Source: CALWZE01 sp036644375
Lineage (GTDB): Bacteria; Bacillota; Clostridia; Oscillospirales; Ruminococcaceae
Assembly: GCA_036644375.1 (NCBI GenBank)
Contig: JAVXQD010000001.1
Location: 62,001-126,000, forward strand
Length of the DNA: 64,000 nucleotides
Direction: 5' to 3'
The translations under genes were made by a program, and so were the position numbers. The notes under the pieces were generated by a model. The model was given only the letters and a program-made list of their open reading frames with translations. It was not told the DNA's origin and did no database searches. Below are positions 28,797-37,521 of this stretch, piece after piece. Position 1 is the stretch's first letter. The number at the start of each line of letters is the position of its first letter.

Positions 28797-28857
28797 TTTT
28801 ATATGTAATCACCGAAGAAGCATTTGATCGCTAATATAACATGGAGAGATAACATCA

Positions 28858-30141
28858 ATGGCACTTTTGATAAGAGCTGCTGTTCGAAATGATATAGGGT
28901 GCTCGAGAGCAAATAATGAGGACAACTATTATCTTGACGGAACCTATATAGAAAAACAGAATATGGATGTAGGCGGGACTTTTGTAATTGAATCGTCAAC
29001 GGAATGCGCTGCATTTGCGGTGTGCGACGGCATGGGTGGCGAGGACAGGGGCGAGGATGCCTCCTGCGCCGCCGTGGCGGCGATTGATAAGCTTCGGGAC
29101 GAGCTGGGCGAGAGAAAAATCAGCAATGTGCGCGCTGTTATCGACAAATATGTCGAGATGGCAAACATCAAAGTGCTTGAAATTGAAAGCGAGAGGGCGG
29201 CCGGCACCACCGTTGTGCTGCTTTGTTTTTATGAGGATGAAGCGTTTTGTGCCAATCTCGGCGACAGCCGTCTGTATGTGCTTCGCGACGGGGAGCTTGT
29301 TCTGATAACGTATGACCACACCGAGGCGAGCCATTTGGTCAGCGCGGGAGTTTTGACGCAGGAGCAGGCGAGTACAAGCGTTTATAAAAATGTATTGACC
29401 CGTTATCTCGGGTTTCCGAGCGACGGAAATCGAGTTTGCGCCAATCATTATGAGGACTTTATACTGCACTATGGCGATCGCTTTTTGCTGTGCAGCGACG
29501 GGCTGACGGATATGCTCGGAGACGAACGAATTCGAGAGCTTCTCTCAAGGGATATCGCATCGAACGAGGTTGCCGATTTGCTTGTGGATGAAGCCCTGAA
29601 AAATGGCGGACGGGACAATATTACGGTTATGATCGTTGATATTGAAAAAGAAAATGAAAATCCCGAGGACGATGAAGCACCGACGGAAGCGACTGTGCCC
29701 GAAGAACCTCAGACCAAGCTGCTTTTTGATGACGATTCGCTGAGCTTACAGGATGTCTATTCGGATGAAAATCAGATTGCGCATGACGCAAGCGAGCCGC
29801 CGCACAGCTTTGAGGATAAAGAGGAAGAGAAGGAGACGGAGACGGCAGATGAGCCGACGGTGTTTGAGTTGGCGGCAAACACAGAGCAAATGCCCGAAGA
29901 TTCGGATAGGACAGATAAAACAGACGAACAAAGCAAATCCGACCCCGTCAGGGGCTTGCTGGAAGAGGAGCTTGACGGCAAGGAGAGCAAGCTTGTCATT
30001 GCGGAAAATATCGACATCTCCCATGCGGATGGCAAGGGGCTGCTCGAGCAGGAAATAGAGGACAAAAAGGGGCTGCTTGAGCAGCAGCTCGAGTATCACG
30101 ACCACGATGAGACTGAGGACATTATAAATTTGACAAGCTGA
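28858..30141 (+). CDS. PP2C-type Ser/Thr phosphatase with acidic repeat tail
   Basis: A 427-aa protein. Residues 1-255 form a complete PP2C phosphatase with the metal-binding motifs RANNEDNYY, VCDGMGG, NLGDSR, CSDGLTDML and GGRDNITVMIVD. The remaining 170 residues are highly acidic, low in complexity, and end with three copies of a short GLLE(E/Q)(E/Q)(L/I) motif. In most Firmicutes PP2C (PrpC/Stp) is paired with a PASTA kinase; none is adjacent here. A sortase and an MscS channel follow on the same strand. GGAGAG lies before the ATG. Confidence 0.9.
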   Translation: MALLIRAAVRNDIGCSRANNEDNYYLDGTYIEKQNMDVGGTFVIESSTECAAFAVCDGMGGEDRGEDASCAAVAAIDKLRDELGERKISNVRAVIDKYVEMANIKVLEIESERAAGTTVVLLCFYEDEAFCANLGDSRLYVLRDGELVLITYDHTEASHLVSAGVLTQEQASTSVYKNVLTRYLGFPSDGNRVCANHYEDFILHYGDRFLLCSDGLTDMLGDERIRELLSRDIASNEVADLLVDEALKNGGRDNITVMIVDIEKENENPEDDEAPTEATVPEEPQTKLLFDDDSLSLQDVYSDENQIAHDASEPPHSFEDKEEEKETETADEPTVFELAANTEQMPEDSDRTDKTDEQSKSDPVRGLLEEELDGKESKLVIAENIDISHADGKGLLEQEIEDKKGLLEQQLEYHDHDETEDIINLTS

Positions 30142-30281
30142 AAAAAGCTAATAGTGCTTAAAGGGCACATAAAAAAATCGCAGAAAAAATAATTTTAAAA
30201 CATATGTCCTCGTTGGTGTGCAGCGGCGGAGACGCTTCCTTTTTCAAGAGCGAAAGCTTAACGCTTTCAAAGGGTATTGCG

Positions 30282-31205
30282 ATGAAATTCAGGACTAAAA
30301 AGAATAAAAAAAAGCTGTTTGGAAGCCCGCATGGCAAGAGAAAGATACAGCATGATATCAAAGTGCCGGCGCTTGCGGAATCCGCAAATTCGTCGGCTTT
30401 TGTGAATTCAGGCACCGAAGCCGCCCAAATTTCGAAAAAGGCGGGCAAAAAGCGCAGATCAAAGCGCAAAGCGCTTACAATTGCATTGATGGGAATAGCG
30501 GCGATCGTGTTTTCTTTCAGCTGCTACAAGCTGATTGGCATTTATTCCGCATACAGCAAAGGCAGTGAGGAATATGCGGTTATCAATAATATTGCGATTA
30601 TAAAGCCCGAAACTCAGCAAGAGATCGAATCGCCGTATCTTAGGATAGACAGTGCTGCTTTGCGTGAAATCAATGAGGACTATGTCGGGTGGATTGATAT
30701 TCCCGACACAAATATTTCATATCCGATGGTTAAAAGCTTTGACAATGCATATTATTTGCGGCGCTCATTTGAGGGACAGAGCTATATCGGAGGTGTGATT
30801 TTTCTCGATTATCTGTGCAGCTCTGATTTTTCAAGCCGCAACACTGTGATTTACGGACATCATATGAACGACGGAACCATGTTCGCCGACCTTGCAAAAT
30901 TTGTCAAGCAAAGCTATTTTGAAGATCACAGAGAAATACACATCTACTGTGATGATTCGGTGCGAGTTTACAAGATAATAACGGCATATCAGACAACAAT
31001 TGCAGACGCATGCTATCAAATTGCCTTTGCCGACGATGAGGACAGCGGCAGATGGATTGACACAATTCTCGGTCAGTCTTACTTTGACGCCGATATTGCG
31101 CTGAGCAGTTCCGATAAAATCATAACCCTGTCAACCTGCACGAACGGAAACAAAACAGACAGATATGTGATTCAAGCCGTATTGAGCGATGTTATTCCTC
31201 AATGA
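30282..31205 (+). CDS. Class B-like sortase
   Basis: A 307-aa membrane-bound transpeptidase. A basic N-terminus (KKNKKKLFG) precedes one transmembrane helix at about residues 63-85. The sortase fold shows WIDIPDTNISYPMV, the catalytic His in VIYGHHM, the catalytic Cys in LSTCT and the Arg in DRYVI. The YLRRSFEGQ and GGVIFLDY segments fit class B. It would attach cell-wall proteins; no substrate with a clear sorting signal is in the window. The ATG at 30282 is preferred to 30204 because AAAGGG precedes it and the upstream part does not look coding. Confidence 0.9.
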   Translation: MKFRTKKNKKKLFGSPHGKRKIQHDIKVPALAESANSSAFVNSGTEAAQISKKAGKKRRSKRKALTIALMGIAAIVFSFSCYKLIGIYSAYSKGSEEYAVINNIAIIKPETQQEIESPYLRIDSAALREINEDYVGWIDIPDTNISYPMVKSFDNAYYLRRSFEGQSYIGGVIFLDYLCSSDFSSRNTVIYGHHMNDGTMFADLAKFVKQSYFEDHREIHIYCDDSVRVYKIITAYQTTIADACYQIAFADDEDSGRWIDTILGQSYFDADIALSSSDKIITLSTCTNGNKTDRYVIQAVLSDVIPQ

Positions 31206-31243
31206 ATTTGTTGATGTCGGACTTTGAGCACAGGAGATAAAAA

Positions 31244-32083
31244 ATGAAAGCATTAAGCGGATTTCTTGAATATTCGATCGGCGGTTTTACGGTTTCAAGG
31301 CTTTTGTCAGCGCTTGTTGTGCTGATGATTTGCCTTATTGCAACCAAGGTGTTGATGCGCTTTGCCGGACGGGCAATTGACAGAACAAGGGTTGAGAAGA
31401 CGCTTCATGTTTTCATCAAGTCGTCGCTTAAAATACTGCTGCTGTTTTTGACAGCAATTATTACGCTCGGAATGCTCGGCATACCGGTAACCTCGCTTAT
31501 AGCTGTGTTCAGTGTTGCGGGTCTTGCGGTTTCACTTGCGATTCAGGGTGTACTTTCAAATCTCGCGGGAGGAATTCAGATACTTCTTGCAAAACCTTTT
31601 CTCGCGGGGGATTATATCGACGTTAATGGCATAGGGGGAACGGCCACCGAGATTGGATTGACCCACACCAAGCTGACAACGCCGGACAACAAGATTATTT
31701 TTGTTCCGAACAGCTCTATTACCGCCTCACAGATTATCAACTACAGCGGCAATGCCACACGGCGCATCGATGTGTGCATCAATGTGCCATATGAGTCGAC
31801 ATGCTGCGATATCAAGGCACTGCTGATAAGCGCTGCCGAAAGCACCGACGGAGTGCTTCAAGAGCCGAAGCCGTTTTCCGCAATATCAAAATTCGGAGAC
31901 AGCTCGATAGAGTACCTGTTGCGGATTTGGGTTGCCACGGACGATTACTGGAATACTTTTTACGAGCTGAACAATCGGATAAAAACAGAGTTTGACAGAA
32001 CGGGGATTCAAATGGCGTGCAACAATATGAATATACATATGATTGAACACCGACAGTGCAATGAAGGCAAGGCGCACCTATGA
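31244..32083 (+). CDS. Small mechanosensitive channel (MscS family)
   Basis: A 279-aa MscS-type channel. Three helices precede the pore helix (SVAGLAVSLAIQGVLSNLAGGIQIL), followed by the beta domain opening FLAGDYIDVNGIGGTATEIGLTHTKLTTPDNKIIFVPNS. It releases solutes on hypo-osmotic shock. The start is set by AGGAG before the ATG. It follows the sortase by 38 nt and is probably co-transcribed. Confidence 0.94.
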   Translation: MKALSGFLEYSIGGFTVSRLLSALVVLMICLIATKVLMRFAGRAIDRTRVEKTLHVFIKSSLKILLLFLTAIITLGMLGIPVTSLIAVFSVAGLAVSLAIQGVLSNLAGGIQILLAKPFLAGDYIDVNGIGGTATEIGLTHTKLTTPDNKIIFVPNSSITASQIINYSGNATRRIDVCINVPYESTCCDIKALLISAAESTDGVLQEPKPFSAISKFGDSSIEYLLRIWVATDDYWNTFYELNNRIKTEFDRTGIQMACNNMNIHMIEHRQCNEGKAHL

Positions 32084-32110
32084 AAGAAATACTCTGAACA
32101 ATTGAATCCG

Positions 32111-32149
32111 AAAAAGCGGGGGAAAATGCAAAAGCATTTTCCCCCGCTT
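32111..32149 (-). terminator. Terminator between MscS and the phosphoribosyltransferase
   Basis: A perfect 16-bp inverted repeat (32114-32129 and 32134-32149, core GCGGGGGAAAATGC) with an AAAA loop is followed by TTTTT on the minus strand. It ends the phosphoribosyltransferase transcript and may also stop the convergent one. Confidence 0.85.
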
Positions 32150-32186
32150 AGTATGCAAAAACAAATTTCGGTGAACAGCTGCTCCG

Positions 32187-32762
32187 TCAGGCTTTTGCGT
32201 GGGGGAACAGCGGCAGGTCTGCGAGATAAGTCAGCTGATCTGTGGGAAAGCTGTCGCCCTCGCGGAGAGCGGCGGCATAGCCTATTATTTTAGCATCTAC
32301 CCTGTTCAGAAGCTGCTGCATTGCCTTGAATGTGCCGCCGGTGGAAACGACGTCGTCAATCAGCAAAATGCGTTTGCCGCGAATTTTATCAGCCTCATCA
32401 CCGTCAATCACAAGGAGCTGTTCGGAGTGGGTTGTAATGCTTTTAACGTGCGCTTCAAGCGGCTCACGCATATAGCTTTTCGCCGACTTGCGAAATACGA
32501 TAAATTCGGCTCTGCCAAGCTCGGTGCAGAGTGCCTGTGCAAGAGGCAGGACCTTAGCCTCGGGACACACCATATAGTCGAACTCGACATCGCGCAAAAG
32601 TCGCGCAAGCCGCAGAGCACAGTGATTGGTGCAGCCGACATCACCGAGCATCACAAAGCTCGCAATATGCAGGTCGCGGTTCAGCTGAACAAGCGGCAAA
32701 ACTTTTTTATAGCCCTCAATGTCAATTGTGTATTCGGTTTGTCCGCTGTATGTAATTTGCAT
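32187..32762 (-). CDS. Phosphoribosyltransferase family protein (adenine PRTase-like)
   Basis: A 191-aa type I phosphoribosyltransferase. The PRPP-binding loop is ILLIDDVVSTGGT (about residues 131-143), and the fold starts with a family-typical N-terminus (ADENINE PRTase-like proteins, with DYMVCPEAKVLPLAQALCTELG). It probably salvages a purine or acts as a regulator like PurR/Apt relatives; the base specificity is not clear. GGAGG lies 5 nt before the ATG. It is a single gene. Confidence 0.82.
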   Translation of the reverse strand: MQITYSGQTEYTIDIEGYKKVLPLVQLNRDLHIASFVMLGDVGCTNHCALRLARLLRDVEFDYMVCPEAKVLPLAQALCTELGRAEFIVFRKSAKSYMREPLEAHVKSITTHSEQLLVIDGDEADKIRGKRILLIDDVVSTGGTFKAMQQLLNRVDAKIIGYAAALREGDSFPTDQLTYLADLPLFPHAKA

Positions 32763-32894
32763 AAATGCCTCCGAGATTGAAAATTAGATGATACATATAT
32801 GAAATAAGTATAGCACTGAATTTTGCTCTGCGCAATTATTCGGCTTTTTTTTCAAAATAATATGATACAATTTTCAGAAAGGAGTGTGATACAC

Positions 32895-33584
32895 GTGGAC
32901 AAATATGAGGAAGCAATTACAAAATGGCAGGGACAAAAGCTTGTAACCGAGTCGGATTATAAATCGGCACTCAGTGACTTTGAGACCCTTTTTGCATATC
33001 ATTCGGGCAAACTTGACAATAATTCCGTGACCTTCAGTGACACGCGCGAAATATTTGAGCAGGGTACGGTAAGTGACTATACCGGATTTGTGAGTACACT
33101 CCGTGAGATATGGAATTATAAAAAATGCTGTGATTTGATACGCATGAGGCTATGCGAGGGCAGGGCGCTCTCGGTTGATTTGACAATAGATTTTTTTGAG
33201 ACACTGGCGCAGGGACTTGATGATGTCTCGCTTGAACAGCCGCTGCCGGACGACAAGGAAAGATTGAAGGATGTAATAGATGAGGTGTGCGCCTATGAGG
33301 GCACACGAGTGCTTAAGGCGGGCACATATTTACACGCCGCGACGATGTATCTGGCTCCGTTTGGAAATTACAGCGGCCGTGTCGCGCGAGTGATTCAAAA
33401 TTATTATCTTATGACGCGCAGCCATCCGCCGATTATTGTATATAGCTTCGACAAGGATATTTACGAGGACTGCATCGAGCGCTTTGCGGAGATGGAGGAG
33501 TTGAATCCGCTGTATAAGTTTTTGCAATATGAAACGGAAAAGCTGTGGGTGAAATCCAACAGCTATTTTGAGAGCGTTGTCTGA
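32895..33584 (+). CDS. Catalytically degenerate Fic-like protein
   Basis: A 229-aa protein from a GTG start (GAAAGGAG 10 nt upstream). An N-terminal segment, SGKLDNNSVTFSDTREIFEQG (about residues 37-57), fits the Fic inhibitory-helix and adjacent region (SxxIEGNxLTLxET). The Fic core follows, with RVARVIQNYYLMTRSHPPIIV. The catalytic motif HPFxDGNGRxxR reads APFGNYSGRVAR here (residues about 154-165), without gaps: His becomes Ala, Asp becomes Asn, Gly becomes Tyr and Asn becomes Ser, while Phe, Gly, Arg and Arg remain. AMP transfer therefore seems impossible. No toxin or antitoxin partner is adjacent. Family assignment is my own alignment by eye. Confidence 0.7.
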   Translation: MDKYEEAITKWQGQKLVTESDYKSALSDFETLFAYHSGKLDNNSVTFSDTREIFEQGTVSDYTGFVSTLREIWNYKKCCDLIRMRLCEGRALSVDLTIDFFETLAQGLDDVSLEQPLPDDKERLKDVIDEVCAYEGTRVLKAGTYLHAATMYLAPFGNYSGRVARVIQNYYLMTRSHPPIIVYSFDKDIYEDCIERFAEMEELNPLYKFLQYETEKLWVKSNSYFESVV

Positions 33585-33677
33585 GCTTATGCGCATTTAT
33601 GGGGCGGTGACTTTTCGGGGAACAGACCCGATTGTTTATGAAAAACAAGTGTAAGAAAAAATATTTACACTGTGTTT

Positions 33678-33706
33678 TTGAATTTTGCAGCTGTATTTGC
33701 TATAAT
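33678..33706 (+). promoter_or_regulatory. SigA promoter of the lysozyme gene
   Basis: TTGAAT (33678-33683), a 17-nt spacer and TATAAT (33701-33706) lie 67 nt before the GH25 start. Confidence 0.6.
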
Positions 33707-33772
33707 GTTACCTGATCCGCAGTGCGGGCTTAAAATCGGTGCGCACACAGAAAAGAAAGGTATCATTATTCT

Positions 33773-34696
33773 ATGAAGAGAAAACGCCCATTTTGGACGA
33801 ATAGAAATATAAAGACAATGGCGGTTATTGTTGTCTTTTCTTTGGCGCTGACTTTTAGCATAATTGCGGGTGCAAGGCTGATATCACGCCCCGACAAGGA
33901 GACAAAACCGATACAGACCGAAGATGAGGGTCTGTCGGGAGGAGAGGAAGTTAAGTTCGGAAACGAAATGCTGCCCGTAGTCGGAGACGTCGATAAAAGC
34001 AGCTATGATATAAACCTATTTAAGCAGCTTGAAAACGGACGGATGATATACGACTCTCGGACGGTGAAAACATGGACAGGAATAGATGTATCGGCTCACC
34101 GCGATGAAATAGACTGGGAAGCGGTGAAATCCGACGGAGTCGATTTCGCGATGATACGGGTCGGCTGGCGCGGAAACACCGAGGGAAAGGTCAATCTTGA
34201 CGAGTATTTTCACACTAACATGAAGGGCGCGTCAGAGGCAGGGCTTGAGGTCGGAGTGTACTTCTATTCGCAGGCAATCTCCAAGGAAGAGGCAGTTGAA
34301 GAGGCTGAATCCGTAATTGACTGGATCAAGGAATATAAAATAACGTATCCCGTAGTATTCGATTGGGAATACGTTTCCGCTGATGCACGGACCGGAACAT
34401 TAAGTAATGAAACACTTAACGAATGTGCGCTGGCATTTTGTGAAACAATAGAAAAAGCGGGCTACATGCCGATGATTTACTTTAATCTCGACATGGGCTA
34501 CCGCAGATATGACCTTGCGAAGATCGGCAAGTATGACTTCTGGCTTGCGGAATATGACGGTGCGCCCACATTTTACTATAATTTTCAGATGCTGCAATAC
34601 ACAAGCGGCGGAACGGTCAAGGGCTGTGACGAAAATGTCGATTTGAATCTGAGCTTTGTGGATTATGCCGCGCGTTCAAAGCAGCGCAGAGGATAA
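33773..34696 (+). CDS. Membrane-anchored GH25 lysozyme
   Basis: A 307-aa muramidase of glycoside hydrolase family 25. The N-terminus has a basic stretch and a hydrophobic helix (TMAVIVVFSLALTFSIIAGARL), so it is an anchor or signal. The catalytic domain starts TWTGIDVSAHRDEIDWEAVK and keeps the conserved acidic pair in VVFDWEYV, plus WLAEYDG and LQYTSGG at the end. It cleaves the beta-1,4 bond between MurNAc and GlcNAc of peptidoglycan, and could work in cell separation, growth or spore cortex handling. Single-gene unit with promoter and terminator. Confidence 0.93.
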   Translation: MKRKRPFWTNRNIKTMAVIVVFSLALTFSIIAGARLISRPDKETKPIQTEDEGLSGGEEVKFGNEMLPVVGDVDKSSYDINLFKQLENGRMIYDSRTVKTWTGIDVSAHRDEIDWEAVKSDGVDFAMIRVGWRGNTEGKVNLDEYFHTNMKGASEAGLEVGVYFYSQAISKEEAVEEAESVIDWIKEYKITYPVVFDWEYVSADARTGTLSNETLNECALAFCETIEKAGYMPMIYFNLDMGYRRYDLAKIGKYDFWLAEYDGAPTFYYNFQMLQYTSGGTVKGCDENVDLNLSFVDYAARSKQRRG

Positions 34697-34783
34697 GGTC
34701 AAAGCGGGTAAAGCAAAATAAAGGGGCTGTGACACAATGCGTTTTCGATAGCAAAACACATAAAGAAACGGCTCTCAAATTAC

Positions 34784-34833
34784 AAAAAGCACTTGAAATC
34801 AGACTTTGACAGTCCGAAATCAAGTGCTTTTTT
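34784..34833. terminator. Bidirectional terminator after the lysozyme gene
   Basis: A perfect 13-bp inverted repeat (34784-34796 and 34820-34832, AAAAAGCACTTGA) with a 23-nt loop is flanked by T runs on both strands. It lies between the lysozyme gene and the convergent GntR-type gene. Confidence 0.85.
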
Positions 34834-34875
34834 GTGCAGTATTTTTTACAGGGCTATTGTGTCTCAGTCCCTTTT

Positions 34876-36345
34876 TTAATATGGAATCGGTATGTCATAG
34901 TGCAAAGCGGAGACCGCACACATCTGCCGTGTGCTTGTTGCGATGAGGCTGAGAATCTGCTTTATATCACAGATGTAATTTTCGACATTGCGCGCTTTTA
35001 GCTGGACGAGTGCGTCGGTGATGTAGGGCAGACAGGCATCAAAATGCCTGTCAAAGATATCCCTGTAGCCTTTGCTCTTGTGCCGAAACAGAAATATGCG
35101 AGTGAAAAGCTGTCGAAAGACTTGATTCGTCAAAACCTCGGTGCCGTTCCGGAGTGTCAGGTCAAGCAATATTATCCCATAGACGTAATAGGCTTTGTCC
35201 TTAGATCCAAGCAGACGGTTGACGCAATTTTCGGTGGTGCTTATTTCCTCATCGGTCAAAAACAAAAAGGACTCGCGCAGCATGGTCGGAACATTTAACA
35301 TGATGAGCTGCAAAGAATTGAAAAAGTTAAACCCGTCTGCGGCGTCGGGAAGATATCTCTCGGCGGGAGGCGGTGAACTGAGATAGGTCAAAACAGATCC
35401 GAGTCCATTGACGGTTTTGATGATACCGCATTCATTGAGGGCGGCGAGGGCTATGCGAATTGTTTTTGCTGAGACGCCGTATTGAAGCTGAAGCTTTTGC
35501 TCGCAGGGCAGGCGTTCTCCATCGAAAAATTCGCCCATACTTATGCGCATAATCAAATCATTGGCTATCTCAGAATAAAGATTTTCATTTCCGAACACGG
35601 TCCATTTAAAAAGCAATTCCTGTTTCGGACAGAATTCAGATGTGGTAACTTTAATGTAATCCTCAAACAGCTTGAGTGAACCGAGTGAAAAATTGTTTAC
35701 AAGACAGGCAATTGAATCAAAATCCTTTGATTCGATTTTTGAGATTATGGATTTAATAAAGCTTCTCGCTCTTTCATTGTACTTTTCACACAGAGCTTGG
35801 TCCTGTACCACCAGCAGCATTGAAATAGACATGTACTCGTCTCCTGCGCGCAGCAGCTCCAACAGAAGGTCGTTTTTTGTGCAACTTATAAGTGCGGTAT
35901 ATAGCTCAATCAGATAAAAAGCAACGCGATTAATAGGACAGTCGGGGCAGCATGCCTTGTCGGCGATGTCGACAAGTCTTTGCAGCTCGTCGTCGTCACA
36001 CAGCCTCGCCCCGTATTCAACGGAGTGTGCCGTCAGGCGAACCGCCATATGATAAACCGCTGACATGGTATACAGGCGATCGGCAAGCCACTGATGCAGC
36101 TTTTGGATTGAAATAGGATTTGATTTTCGGTAAAGAACCTCGGCTTCGGTTCCGCGTGTTACATGAATTAAACCAACGTCCTGCAAAAGCTTGAAGGTTG
36201 AGTGAATGGTGAGCAGGGAAACATGATACTCCTCAGCCAGCTCGGTCATAGAGGGCAGATGAGAGCAGCAGTCAAACTCATTGGCGAAAATTCTTGTGCA
36301 AAGATTATGGTATACGTTTTTATATAGAATATTATGACGTGGCAA
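34876..36345 (-). CDS. Regulator with two GntR-type winged-helix domains
   Basis: A 489-aa protein. Residues about 5-75 form a GntR winged helix (HLPSMTELAEEYHVSLLTIHSTFKLLQDVGLI), and residues about 255-320 a second (ERLPCEQKLQLQYGVSAKTIRIALAALNECGIIKTVNGLGS). A helical region separates them, and a helical C-terminal region (about 330-489) carries no effector domain I can name, being neither FCD nor UTRA. A tandem of whole winged helices in one chain is unusual for GntR proteins. The start is TTG at 36345 with AGGAG 8 nt upstream. The gene is single; its targets are unknown. Confidence 0.82.
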   Translation of the reverse strand: MPRHNILYKNVYHNLCTRIFANEFDCCSHLPSMTELAEEYHVSLLTIHSTFKLLQDVGLIHVTRGTEAEVLYRKSNPISIQKLHQWLADRLYTMSAVYHMAVRLTAHSVEYGARLCDDDELQRLVDIADKACCPDCPINRVAFYLIELYTALISCTKNDLLLELLRAGDEYMSISMLLVVQDQALCEKYNERARSFIKSIISKIESKDFDSIACLVNNFSLGSLKLFEDYIKVTTSEFCPKQELLFKWTVFGNENLYSEIANDLIMRISMGEFFDGERLPCEQKLQLQYGVSAKTIRIALAALNECGIIKTVNGLGSVLTYLSSPPPAERYLPDAADGFNFFNSLQLIMLNVPTMLRESFLFLTDEEISTTENCVNRLLGSKDKAYYVYGIILLDLTLRNGTEVLTNQVFRQLFTRIFLFRHKSKGYRDIFDRHFDACLPYITDALVQLKARNVENYICDIKQILSLIATSTRQMCAVSALHYDIPIPY

Positions 36346-36513
36346 TTTTAAGGCTCCTTGAATAATATATTTAGGGTTTTAAGGAACCCATAAACCATAA
36401 AAGGCTGACTATTATCCGAGATAACGCGGGAAGGGAAAAAGCGGTGTCGGGGAATACCGTGAGCAGCAGGTTCAACTTAACGAGCGGCGCTTCTTTCAAA
36501 TACAAGGTGCGAT

Positions 36514-37443
36514 CTATTCGAGATGGGACAAAAAATCGCTCAGCGCCGCTTGGTATTTTTCCGGCTGCATAAGATAGCTCATGGCGTGGGACGCGCCCTC
36601 AATAACAACAAGCTTTTTAAGTGACTTACAGGCTGCATAATTGCGCTCCCCCATAAACAGAGGAACAAAGGTGTCTTCCGAGCCGTGAATGAATAAAACA
36701 GGTATGGAGCTGTTTTTGGAAAGTTCGGATTCAGCGCTGCATTCCCTGAGACTGAATTTTGCAAAAAGCATTGCGAAAAGATTGACAAGATCCAAAAGCG
36801 GGTGAGGGGGAAGGTGCATGACGGTTTTTGTAACATACATACACTCATCAAAAGCCGAGGTAAACCCGCAATCCGCGACAATTGCATTGACACCCTGAGG
36901 AAGCGGAAGCGTGCTCGCCATCAGCACAGTGGAGGCTCCCATCGAAATTCCGTCCAAAATGATGTGAGTGCCGATTCCGACTCTGTTTTCAATCCAAAAT
37001 GCCCAGTCGGCACAATCATATCGCTCCTTTATGCCGAAGCAGATATACTTTCCCTCGCTTCTTCCATGCGCGCGCTGGTCAATCATCAAAATATTATAGC
37101 CAAGCTTATAATAATAAGGACATATTGCGCAAAAATCGCTCATGCCGCCGTGCGGGGCGCGATATCCGTGCATCATTAAAACAGTTTTGCTGCTTTCTCC
37201 GTTTTTCAAAAATAATCCGCTGAGCTTTAAACCGTCGCGGCTTGTTATAAAGACCTCCTCCGGAGATTGGGCCAAAACCCAGTCGGAGCTGATTTTGACA
37301 AATTCCTTATATTTTAAAAATGGCGTTGTATCCAATAGACTTTTGCTGCTGTGATAGCTTCGTGAGCAGGCAAGATAAAAAAAGTAATCCGCAACAGAGA
37401 GCAGCAGGATAAGCAGAACCAACGGTATGATTATAAACAGCAT
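36514..37443 (-). CDS. Alpha/beta hydrolase, membrane-anchored
   Basis: A 309-aa serine hydrolase-like protein with an N-terminal hydrophobic helix (LFIIIPLVLLILLLSVADYFFYLA) and an alpha/beta-hydrolase fold: oxyanion region VLMMHGYRAPHGGMSD, nucleophile elbow LDGISMGAST (Ser in G-I-S-M-G), Asp in HGSEDTFVP and His in IEGASHAMS. It is of the BEM46/YqkD type, so the substrate may be a lipid or peptide ester. GGAGG lies 9 nt before the ATG. It lies directly downstream, on the same strand, of the TIM-barrel protein gene, about 80 nt away. Confidence 0.88.
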   Translation of the reverse strand: MLFIIIPLVLLILLLSVADYFFYLACSRSYHSSKSLLDTTPFLKYKEFVKISSDWVLAQSPEEVFITSRDGLKLSGLFLKNGESSKTVLMMHGYRAPHGGMSDFCAICPYYYKLGYNILMIDQRAHGRSEGKYICFGIKERYDCADWAFWIENRVGIGTHIILDGISMGASTVLMASTLPLPQGVNAIVADCGFTSAFDECMYVTKTVMHLPPHPLLDLVNLFAMLFAKFSLRECSAESELSKNSSIPVLFIHGSEDTFVPLFMGERNYAACKSLKKLVVIEGASHAMSYLMQPEKYQAALSDFLSHLE

Positions 37444-37521
37444 GTTATTCGACCTCCGATTTTTTCCGATTAACCGAGCGTATGCCGCGACATATGTTAT
37501 ATATCCGACCGGACAGCCGAG

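Noticed and set aside
32199..32780. Plus-strand open frame (193 codons) opposite the phosphoribosyltransferase
   Set aside because: Fully overlaps a gene with an intact PRPP-binding motif on the other strand; no Shine-Dalgarno.
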